This document shows positions 36,290 to 46,335 of a stretch of 64,000 nt of DNA, in pieces. A program made the position numbers and the translations under genes. How positions within the stretch are numbered: position 1 is the first letter of the stretch; every line of letters begins with the position of its first letter. The notes beneath the pieces were generated by a model. That model was not told the DNA's origin and searched no databases. It saw nothing but the letters and a program-made list of their open reading frames with translations. The stretch is from Magicicada septendecula (Eukaryota; Arthropoda; Insecta; Hemiptera; Cicadidae), in contig CM068373.1 in the NCBI GenBank assembly GCA_034769895.1, positions 199,496,134 to 199,560,133 of the forward strand, in the 5' to 3' direction.

Positions 36290-39200
36290 CTATCCCCCTT
36301 CGAACGTTTTGGATAGCCCCCGACAACGTTTAAGTTTGGAAATGTGGCTTGTCATCAACTTTTGTTTGTCTCCCGGTACGCCCAGCCGGGCCGTCACCGG
36401 TGACGTAAATCCTATGATTCGGTATGGCCCCGACCAACGGTAGCATAGCTTCGCAGCACGTTTGTCGGCGGCAGAGCTGAGTGGGTGGCTTTGGCAATAG
36501 ACCCAGTCACCAATCCGGAAGGGGTTTGGAATACGCCCCTGATTATAACGCCGACGGACCCGCTCGTGCGCTCGCAGCAAATTCTTCCGAGCCATTTTCC
36601 ATCTCTCCGCAGTTTTATTATTGGGCTCCCGCGGCAGAAGATCTTCAATATCCCATAGGTTGGTCAACGGGAGTGCGGGCGAGAATCCAAACAAAATTTC
36701 AAAGGGCACGGCCTGATGACTGTCGTGTCTGGCCGTGTTGAAGGCTAATTGTAACCACTTCAGATTCTGATCCCAGGTTGTTTGTTGCTCAGCGTGATAA
36801 GCAATCAAGGCGGACCGGAGATTCCGATTGAATCTCTCCGCATGGGACGGTTGTGGGTAATAAGGGGAAGTGGTTACGTGTTTGATGCCACTGGCGAAAC
36901 ACATACGCCTGAATTCGTTTGAAATAAATTGCGGGCCATTGTCCGAGACAATGATGGTCGGAAGACCGAAATGCTGAAAAACGTGGTTCTGTAAAGCGTT
37001 GATGGTCAAACGAGCGGTTGCCTGCCGTAAGGGCAGTAGCCAGGCAAACTTTGAAAAAGCATCTACACAAACAAGCAGGTAAGCATTACCTGACTTGCTA
37101 CGGGGGAACGGCCCCACGTAGTCAATAAATAACTTTTCCATTGGTCTGCTCGCCACCTCAGAAGATAACAACCCTAGTTTGGTGTCCTGGGCAGGCTTGC
37201 TCAAGCCACACAGATGACAGTTTTTTACTGTCGTCGCGATGTCTCTATCCATGCCCTTCCAGATAAAATGTTTCCTAATACTGGAAATGGTCTTCGAAAT
37301 TCCCTTGTGGCCTCCGATTGGGGAATCACGGTAATAACTGAAGACCATGGGCACTAATTTGCTAGGCAGCACGATTTTAGGTGCTCGTCCTTTTCTTTCT
37401 CGACAACAAAGGACTCCCTTGGACAAGAAATAAGGGGCCTGTACGTTACCCTGCTTAATATTTTGGATGACTTGACCCAGCATTTCGTCGTTTAACTGAT
37501 GGGGTAACACATCAGTGAAGGCTAATGGAAAATCGAGAAGAACGGAACAGGGTTGCTCAGCTTGGGCATCACTGGGTTGGGAAAACATACGGGATAAGGC
37601 TTCTGCAACCACATTCTGGGATCCCCTGATGTGTTGCACGGTGAACTTAAAGGATGAGATTTTCACCACCCATCTACCAATTTTACCCAGTTGCCGGGGA
37701 TGAGCTAGAAGCCATGAGAGAGCCTGATTGTCGGTCTCGAGCAGGAACTCAGCATGTTCCAGGAAACGCCTGAACTTATCTAGAGCGTATACAACAGCTA
37801 AACACTCTAGCTCATAAACGGATGATTTACGTTCTTGCTGGGTCAACGTGCGTGAGATAAAAGACACAGGCTGCCTAGCGTCGTCAATAACCTGGGAAAG
37901 GACCGCTCCGAGCGCAACCGAACTCGCGTCCGTCTGCAAAATGAACGGCTTTGAAAAGTCGGGCATCCGCAACACCGGTGGGGAAATGATGGCTTCCTTT
38001 AAGGTATCAAAAGCCTTCTGTTGGTTTTCCCCCCATGCAAACTTTGCCCCCTTCTTCCTTAGTTCATTCAAGGGAGCGGCAATTTCAGCGATATTCGGTA
38101 TGAAACGCCGATAGAAATTTATCATACCGACGAATCTCGCTATGCCCTTCGCATCCCTAGGCGGAGGAAAGTCACGGATGCCTTGTGTCCTCTCTGGGTC
38201 TACCGTCACGCCTTTGTATGAAATTAAATGGCCCAAGAAAGAAATTCTCTCTTGGGCGAAACGAACCTTTTCGGGATTGACAGTGAGGCCAGCCTCTCTT
38301 AAACGACCCAACACCTCTCTTAAATGCCGCAGATGATCTTCAAAAGTCTCACTATACACCAACAGATCGTCAAGATAATTATAGACGAAACGGAATTTGA
38401 CGTCGTGAAAGACAGTGTCAAGAAGGCGAGTAAGTGTCTGGGCCCCCACAGCCAAACCCATGGGAACCCTTGTGTACTGGTACAAATTCCAGGGTACACA
38501 AAAAGCTGTGTATGGTTTACTTTCTTTGGCAAGAGGTATCTGATGATAGGCCGCGTTCAGATCGATAATGGTATAAAATCTGGCCCCACTGAACCAATCA
38601 AAGGCCGAATGTAAATCCGGGAGGGGAACAGAATCCACCTCGATATTGGCGTTCAACTTCCTGTAATCAATAACCATTCTTTGTTTGCCACCAGGCTTTG
38701 GCACTAAAAATGCTGGACTGGCATAGCTGGAATGAGAAGGTTCAATCACCCCTTGGTCCAATAATTCTTGAACCTTCTCTCGCAGAATGGTCATCTTAGG
38801 AGGGGCAAACTTGTAAGGGTGTGACCTCACTATTTTCGTATCTGTAAGACTGATTTTATATTCCAGCAGGTGTGTGAGTCCCAAAGTAGGAGTTAACACC
38901 TCGGGAAATTCCTCACACAAATGATCTAAGGCCGTCTGCTGGGATGGAGTGAGATGGTCTCGTGCAGAATCGGGACAAGCTACTTCTTGGATACCCGGCT
39001 TAGCGCCCTGGTACCCAAGGAACGGAATTAAAACTTCCCGATTAAATTTAAAAAAACATTGGTGCGCTTGGATGTCCAGCACGAGACCACTTTTTGCGAT
39101 AAAATCGGCACCAATGATCAATCCACTCCCAGAGCAGGAGAAACCAGAAAAGACCACACCCAAGAAAACCCATCGATTTTGATCTTAAAGGAAGTAACCC

Positions 39201-39498
39201 GGGAGATAGGCAAGATTTCCCGGGATGCCGTCCAGCATATAGCAGATGACTTTTCTGACCTTTTAATTAAACCCTGTCGTTCAAGGTCCGCATGTACCCG
39301 AGATGAAATGATGGATCGGGCTGAACCGGAGTCAACTAAGGCTCTGAGCTGACCCCCCTCTACCTCGAGCGACAGAAAGGGGCATACAGAAAGTTGTTGC
39401 GAGGTAGCGGACTGGACCTTGATATTTGAAGATTGGGCTTTTAACGACTGCCTGGAGGTCGACGGAAGTTGAACAGAATTGAAGCGGGGGGAAGACAT
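36290..39498 (-). pseudogene. pol: Pol polyprotein, unit 5, one single-base deletion in the protease region
   Basis: The N-terminal part is open from 39498 to 39118 (126 codons, including protease VDSG). A single A is missing near 39116-39117 (gatcaatcc against gatacaatcc). The remainder is open from about 39163 to the native stop at 36290, with RT, RNase H, all integrase catalytic residues and the GPY module. Neither the Arg-stop of units 1-2 nor the Ser-stop of units 3-4 is present. It is the copy with the fewest lesions. Private changes include Met for Val (NDEMLGQ) and Thr for Arg (DIATTVK). Confidence 0.9.
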
Positions 39499-39534
39499 CC
39501 TCCGAAATATCTTCCCCTGTCTACTTAGTTTTTT
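39488..39534 (-). promoter_or_regulatory. -1 frameshift signal, unit 5
   Basis: Heptamer, spacer, stem and loop are identical to unit 1. Confidence 0.85.
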
Positions 39535-40802
39535 GGCGCTGGTCTAGACATAGGTGGTGCTGGTCGCGCGCGCCCTCGCATACAATTTCTCGCCACGTGT
39601 CCTGGGCGGTTACAATTGTAACAAATCACAGAAGTTGAATTTGTTTGCTGACGATTTCGAGGTGGCTGGGCCTGTCGGGGGAAGGTAGGCTCTCTGGCCC
39701 CTTCCGATGTCTGAGGTCTTGGTTCGGCTCGTCTACTGTTTCCGCTCGCCTGGTCGGTCATCTGCATGGTCTCCGTCATAACGCAGAGTCGCTCCAGGTC
39801 GGTAAACCACTGCGGCCGCTGTGCAAAAACTAGTCGCAGACGGTCGTCGGCAGAGACGCCGTCGAGGATGTGTTGGACCACTTCCTCCTCCGACATGCCC
39901 ATTCCCAGAATACGAGCTACCTGGCGCATCCGCAGCACGTACTCGGCCAATGTTTCGCCCCGTGCCTGTACTTTATAAAAATGACGATGGCGCAATTGCT
40001 CCATCAGTCTACTGGGTACGAACGCCCTCAGCACCACCCGGTGGAACTCATCCACACCTTCCTTGCGTCGCATTACCTCCGCCACCCTGTCAGCCATGGT
40101 ACCGCGACAGTAGGGGAAGATGAGTTCGAGCACCGTTCGCTCCAGCATACCCCGATAGTCCTTCAATTCAAAGACTATCTTGAAAAAAGGTAGTAGTTTG
40201 TCTGCTTCCAGTCCGTCCACGACTGGCAGTTGTTGAATTATATTGGCAAGTGGGTTGGGCAGGTGGTTGTACGTTGCCGCCCCCGAACCAGTCCGTACAG
40301 GCTCTACTTCTCTGTATGAAGAAGTGTTCACCGCTGAGATCACGGACTCCTCAACAACCGGAATTGGGGTGGATGCTCTTACCGGTGGTGACCCTTGGAG
40401 GGTCGAGGTAATCTCCTGTATTATGTCAGAAATGTTGTATGGTGGCGGTATGTTATATGGCGGTTCACTGACTTGTGCCAGTAAATTCTGCAGCCGATGA
40501 ATCAAGTGCTGCATACGTTGCCGGATCCGCCGGACAACGAGAGAGCATCCCGGTCCCTCCTCCAAACTTTCGACGGATTGAGCCAACTCCTGCAGCTCAC
40601 CCCATTTTTCCGTACACCGTTCCCACTCACTCTCGGGGTCAGTGATAGTGACCCTGGAGAGCGCATCACCCGCGGCCAGCGCTTCACGGAGCAGCCGCCG
40701 TAAGGTTTGGACATTGCCTCGGGTTTCTTTACCCCGGGCCCGGAGCTCGAACTCAATTTCCTCCCTTACAAACAACTCAGGATTTATTGAAGTCATCCTC
40801 AC
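39525..40802 (-). CDS. gag: Gag polyprotein, unit 5 (intact, 425 aa)
   Basis: Full-length frame with the CCHC knuckle. It shares LQGSPP and QQLPVV with units 3 and 4 but keeps Asn in PPYNISDI as in units 1 and 2. Private changes include Glu for Gly (VDGLEADK), Glu for Gln (TLAEYVLR) and Pro for Ala in the Gln/Arg-rich segment. This unit has the outermost 5' LTR and the least damaged pol, so it is the best candidate for the most recently active member of the array. Confidence 0.9.
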   Translation of the reverse strand: MRMTSINPELFVREEIEFELRARGKETRGNVQTLRRLLREALAAGDALSRVTITDPESEWERCTEKWGELQELAQSVESLEEGPGCSLVVRRIRQRMQHLIHRLQNLLAQVSEPPYNIPPPYNISDIIQEITSTLQGSPPVRASTPIPVVEESVISAVNTSSYREVEPVRTGSGAATYNHLPNPLANIIQQLPVVDGLEADKLLPFFKIVFELKDYRGMLERTVLELIFPYCRGTMADRVAEVMRRKEGVDEFHRVVLRAFVPSRLMEQLRHRHFYKVQARGETLAEYVLRMRQVARILGMGMSEEEVVQHILDGVSADDRLRLVFAQRPQWFTDLERLCVMTETMQMTDQASGNSRRAEPRPQTSEGAREPTFPRQAQPPRNRQQTNSTSVICYNCNRPGHVARNCMRGRARPAPPMSRPAPKN

Positions 40803-41420
40803 TTCGCGGTCGGCACACTTAACATAAACTTTAAAACTTATTCTAAATAACCAGAATCTGAAAAACCCAAGTACTGTTCTTCCAAAGAGTAGACTGCGGG
40901 TCCACCTAACGATGCGAAAACTAGCCCACTACCTGAACAGCTCACACTCGATCACACCAGACAAAAGGAACGCGACACACACACAACACACACAACACGA
41001 AAACAAAATACCGACCAACGAAAATTTATTTTAACATTTCTTAGGTTACCTCCGGCTACCATTTATCGGAAGAAACCGACTGCCGATCGGGCCATACCGC
41101 ATAATCACAAAAAAAACAGCAACACCCCCCCAAACATGGGCAAGGTAACTCAAACTAACCAAGCACCGACTGCGATAAGTCTTGCCCAGGGATTTCCCCT
41201 TCTAAAATTTCCCACCACGTGGCACTATTCACTATGCAAGGCGGGAAAGTACATGTACATATATTTCAAACCATAAAACTAACAAGAAATATTTTCAACT
41301 TGGGATATAGGGCCTTTAAAATTTTTCTAAGTTCTATTTGAACTTAACATTGTGAAAGTTCCAAAATATTTCCTAAGTTTGCAAGCCCCGTTACACCCAC
41401 AGGACCCTCATCGTAAGCGC

Positions 41421-41432
41421 GCTCAGCTACCA
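41421..41432 (-). other. Candidate primer-binding site, unit 5
   Basis: Identical 12-mer in the same position relative to the terminal LTR F. This is the only copy whose 5' LTR is not shared with another unit. Confidence 0.45.
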
Positions 41433-41434
41433 AA

Positions 41435-44400
41435 TGAAACCCCTACTTCATCTTGAGTAGTTAAAACAAAAAGAATATTTCTTTTTGTAAAGAGGGGTTA
41501 CAAGTTAATTAAAACTAGGCTAAGGCCTAGAGAAGCTAAAAATTGCGCTGGATCCAGTGAGACGGGACTTGCAATGAAAACTCAAGAATTAAATAATTAA
41601 CAATCCCATTTTATTATTCTGTCTCATAATAAAAATATAATGAACAAATAAATACAACAGTGATTTATAATTCCCCTTTAAATGGTTAAATAAAGAAGTA
41701 TACCCTCTCAACAAGGCCACCTGAAAAATATTAACTGAATCCAAGAAAATAATTGCTATGTCACCATCAATGAATTGAAATTTTATAATAATCATTAACC
41801 TCAAAATAAGCTCCCATTAAACTATTTAATAAAATATAAAATTTATATCATGTGTTCCTTTTTAAAATGCAGTATATAAATTAATGGAGATAAATGATTT
41901 CATTCCCAGTTACTATTAATAATTAAAATAATTACTCAACCAATTAAATGAACTTTAAAGGTGACACTTCCTATACTTGTTAAATAAAATAATTAATTTC
42001 CTTAAAGAAATGATCAGCCACGATTATTGAGATAGAATACCTCCCTTAAAAAGAAAATGAAAAGGATATATCCACATGCCTACATGTGTTAACTTTCTGT
42101 TGTAAAAGACCCTGAATAATAAATCCCTATATCCCAAGTTCCCACCAAAAGTACAGTAATGCATAATATTTATATATATATATATATATCCCCCAAAATG
42201 TACACAGAAATATACAGACATAACATGTTCCACAAGACAAATTACATTAGACAATAGTATACAAATACATAAAGGTCTCTTGCCACGCCCCTTTTTATAT
42301 TACCCTTCTGGTGTATATAAATTCTAACTTTTCCGTTTATAATAATCCGAATTAGGATTAAAGATTTATATCTATAAATGTACCCCCATGGTGTGGGTTA
42401 ATTGCACGTCATGTGTATCATAAAGTATTGCATACAAATGTCCCCAGGACATTAAAAATTTAAAACCAAGTGCCTCAGTGGCTAAGTGTTTAATTACTTA
42501 ATTACGGTGAGAAATAAAAATTGTTTAAAATAATTAACGCCCCCCAGTTACCATGATTAATATAAAGAATTTATATAGACTAAAATAGGGCCAATTAATG
42601 AAAAGAGAAAAATTGCACAATATTAGCACCTTATATAAAAAAAATACATTTGTGTGTCAGAGACGGACATGTTCCTTCAACTTATGACCAGTCTCAACAA
42701 ATTTGTCTCAACAACCTTGTTTCGACAAACAAGTTGAAAAGTGTTTCGACATGCATAGCTTGGTTGAAACTAATTAAAAATTCACCTACCTCCCCAGTAA
42801 TCTTTTTATACAAATGACATAACCTGATTTTAAAAATAAGAGAAAATATATGTTTTTATGCATAGTAAATTAAACTTGAGAAAATTACTAATAACAAAAC
42901 TGACTTTAAATCTGTAGCGAAAGCCCTATAAAGAAATGAGTGGAAATCTAAGTTGGATGCTGTGTTGTAGACATGTCAGTCTCTGAACTGACAATTTAAT
43001 ATACATATATTGAAATTTTACAATTAATTCTTAGTGTTCACACTAAACTGTCCCATCAATTGGGGATCCAAATGAATGTTTAACTTGAAAGGTAAAAACT
43101 GATGATTATGTATAACTGGTGCCATGTTGATTCTACGTGTTAATTATAAATGGTTGTTTTTCACCTGCTTATGTGTCCAGAAGGATGATCTCTTATTTGT
43201 AACGTGGCGATCTTATGATTGGCATGTTGTTGTGGTTGTTGTGGTCTTATTCTCTTCGGTGTCGAGTGTGGAGCTTTTAAGATGTCATTCTTTCAGTCAT
43301 GTAGCAGGACTTGTCTCTGTTCGGCGAACCCTGATTACATATTATATTTTTAGTGAGAGACCACACACAAATGCCCCCACTGTTTGGACACCCTCCAAAA
43401 TCATATATAAAAACAACACCTAGTTATGTGCTACATAATAAAACTTGGTAACATTATTTTGGCCAACATGCCTTACTTAAAAAAACTCTCTAACAATGAT
43501 TCTTTATAACCCTTTATAACCTGAACCTCACTGAATGTGAGTTGCTTTTGCAATATAATAATTTATCTTGGCTCTGTAACATCTTATGAACGTATTATTT
43601 TGAGTGAAATTGAGGTTACCACGTGGTGCAGAATTTATTTAAAATACATAGTTTTTTACTCCATAGAATCTGAGAATACTATTACTTTGAATGAGACATG
43701 ATTTACGTTTAAAACGTGCCTGAGTAAGTTCCCATATATATATGTATAAGGTTTTACAGATATTGTAGCAAAACCTTATACCACTTAATAACGACACATT
43801 GTGTAATAGGTTAAGTGCTCAACAGAATCTCGTTACATCAGTGTTAATGAAAGTTCAAACTTAATTATTTTGTGGTTATTGTACTTTAGGTATTAAGGCC
43901 GAGATTCTGACACTCCAATAATCTAGTTTTATGGGTTTATAAAAACTTTACGAACAATGACGTATCTCACAATGCATGATTCGACAAGTGGGTACGCTTA
44001 CTCAAGCTTACTAAAAAAAACGTTTTCTCCCGTGAAATTTAGTATATAATTAATATAATGAAATCAAAACTCACCGCAGTCGTTTAAGAAACTATCTAAC
44101 CATAGTTATAAGAAGTAGAAGATGGAATTCACACTTCTCTCCACCGAAGGAATTTACCACGAGGCAATCATCTAGACTTCCCTGTAGAGACAAGAAAAAC
44201 GGAACGCCGTCCTCGTTTGGGTAACGAAAATCTCAAAAGGCTGCAGCACTGTTTTAAAACTGCTGCAAAACTCAGCAGATGCCGACACCGATCAAAAGGC
44301 GAAGTGTCGAAAACTGTAGTTTCTGCTCTTCCGGGTAGGGAGCAGCACTCATTATTACTTTAATTTTTGTACTGTCCTTAACTTTCGTACTGCCAATAAC

Positions 44401-44455
44401 GTCAAAACTGCCAATAAAATGACTGAACTAGCGCTGAATCTTTTGACTCAGCACA
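41435..44455 (-). repeat. LTR F, terminal 5' LTR of the gypsy array
   Basis: This is the outermost LTR and the 5' LTR of unit 5. Its minus-strand sequence begins TGTGCTGAG at 44455, and the flank continues as unrelated AT-rich DNA (aataattata). Private substitutions cluster near its outer end at about 43933, 43959 and 44236-44237, where LTRs A-E are identical. Its left edge has the same uncertainty as in the other LTRs. Confidence 0.85.
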
Positions 44456-46159
44456 AATAATTATACCATTAATGTTATGAGCGCAAAGTCTACTGTTATT
44501 TGGCAACTTGGTATTTTATCCTGTCTAATGCAACTTTTTAGTTTCCAAAAAATTTCTCTTTAACCTGGTTAAAAACTTATTCTGTTATATTTGTTTGTAC
44601 CCAACATTAGCCTGGCATGGCCATTATTTCATAAAAATTTAATTATATGTTCTTTCTCAATAATTTACTTAATATGCCACAAATTGTTTGAAATTTGTTT
44701 ATCTTGTTAATAATATCCACTTTTTCAACTAAGCACAAATAGGAACTTAAATGATGAAAATGTAACATTTGAGCAATTATTTTTGCATCCGTAACCATTT
44801 CCTATCGTACAGAGTCTGTCCCACAAATAGCCTTTAGTTTTATCTTAAATTACGGTATATTACACAGCATGATTTTGTTAGTTCGATTAACAGGTTCATC
44901 TGATCGATTCTTGAGCAACTGCTCATCTCTAAAATTTTCTGAATGTTTGTTAAATAAACTGCATATAAGATATAATTTAATAAATTTCCACCTCCACATT
45001 AACTCCAATATTGACTGTCTTTTTCCACTGTTTAATACATTGTGACTGATGATGTATGGCTATGTTAATCCAATAAGAAACGTACATCTTCCCAGCGTTC
45101 ACCTACCCTACTTAAATCACACAACTATCGACCTCTTAACCGTACATAAATGGAGCAGACTGTATAGACTAAGCTTTTAATGTACATTTATTTATACCTT
45201 CAATAATATTAGTTAGGCCTAAACATAAATGTATATTGGGTAACACAATTCACCTGTTGTACTTATTTGTAAAACAATTCACGTTTTGTACTTATGGCTG
45301 ATATAACTTTTAAGGCGGTTTTGGTGACGCCTTTGTTACTGCGGTATTCACAACCTATTTCATACACAATACAACTATACTTTACACATAATATAAATAC
45401 ACCAGAGTGACTATTAAGTCCGTTGTGAATACTCGGTAAACAAATTTTTACTAAAATCCAGCTATTTCTGTTGCTCATGGCATTGGATACCAAGCATTCT
45501 AGTGGTCGACAGCCCTACTAATTTAATTTAATTTCTCAAGTTTCTGTAGGTTCTGCGTAACAACTTCAGGAAACTCCACTGACGTTCCTTCTGATTACGG
45601 ACATTTTTTTAGTTCCTTAATGCCATTAAAATAGAAATACTTTATAGTTCTTTTAGCGTAAGGCATGTTTCTACATTCGTTAATGAGTTATATTTATAAC
45701 ACTTTATACTTAATGATTCTTAATTAATGTTAGCATTTTACTACTGATTTGATAGTGTAAATAAAGCGTTACTTATTACTTGTAATTTAGCGTATTTACA
45801 TGCTAATATTTAGCATGATGATATTTTGTTCTTGTTTATTTAATGTTACATATTTCATTAAATATGTTGTACAAATTATATATGAACGTAAAGCCACAGT
45901 TTACAAAGATACCATGAACAGATCAATTTATATCTTGTAATTGGAATTCCGTTCAAATGAAAGATGCCACAGTCTCCGAGACTCAAGAACAAAGGAGATA
46001 CCATGCCCAAAATAAAGTGACTTCTTGTTTTTTGACAACATGGGTTTAATGTAACTCGAATTTTTTCCTCCGCCTCAGAACATAGACATAGCCTTTAGTG
46101 TGACGTTTAAAGACGACTGTGTGGGGACGTCGTTGAAAACGATTGTAATTTGGCTAACA
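44456..46159. other. AT-rich flank of the array, nothing recognised
   Basis: This is single-copy-looking, AT-rich sequence with short ORFs only (the longest, 76 codons on the minus strand at 45263-45493, resembles nothing I know). The first bases, aataa, would contain the target duplication of the array, but the partner is outside the window. Confidence 0.6.
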
Positions 46160-46335
46160 ACAACAACAACAACATGGGTTCTGGGACACGACAAGGCTAT
46201 TGCTTACAGAGATTCCACAACACACGCGTTTCTGGCGGCAAGGGGCATAAAATCAATCCTGTATTCACCTTTATCTCGATGCTTACGTTCCCCTTTTAAC
46301 CTTTCTTCCAGCAAAAGTAAAATTGAAGCTTAATT
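46160..46335 (+). pseudogene. Tc1/mariner-like transposase fossil
   Basis: The plus frame reads WVLGHDKAIAYRDSTTHAFL followed by AARGIKSILYSP. This resembles the conserved C-terminal catalytic stretch of mariner transposases, in which an HDNA-type motif with the second Asp is followed by a helix ending FLA..GI and then YSPDLAP. After YSP the frame appears to shift and the third catalytic residue is not recognisable. A short ACA repeat precedes it. No terminal inverted repeats were seen. The fragment is too short and decayed for a subfamily. Confidence 0.5.

Larger units (their letters stand above)
1..44455 (-). mobile_element. Tandem array of a Ty3/gypsy LTR retrotransposon, five full units plus a terminal LTR
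   Basis: The same sequence block restarts at 1, 8529, 17060, 25594, 34131 and 42663, giving unit lengths of 8528, 8531, 8534, 8537 and 8532 bp. Each full unit has one LTR-length noncoding segment and one gag-pol internal region on the minus strand, so adjacent copies share single LTRs. The sixth unit stops after 1793 bp at 44455, exactly where the other units pass from LTR into polypurine tract. Units differ by scattered substitutions, small indels and simple-repeat length. No env-like ORF follows pol. The left end of the array lies outside the window. The period equals that of a one-LTR circle. Whether the array arose by unequal LTR recombination, circle amplification or assembly error cannot be settled from sequence alone. 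Confidence 0.95.

Noticed and set aside
1..44455. CRISPR-like or satellite interpretation of the regular repeats
   Set aside because: The repeat unit is a whole retrotransposon with coding capacity, with no short spaced repeats.
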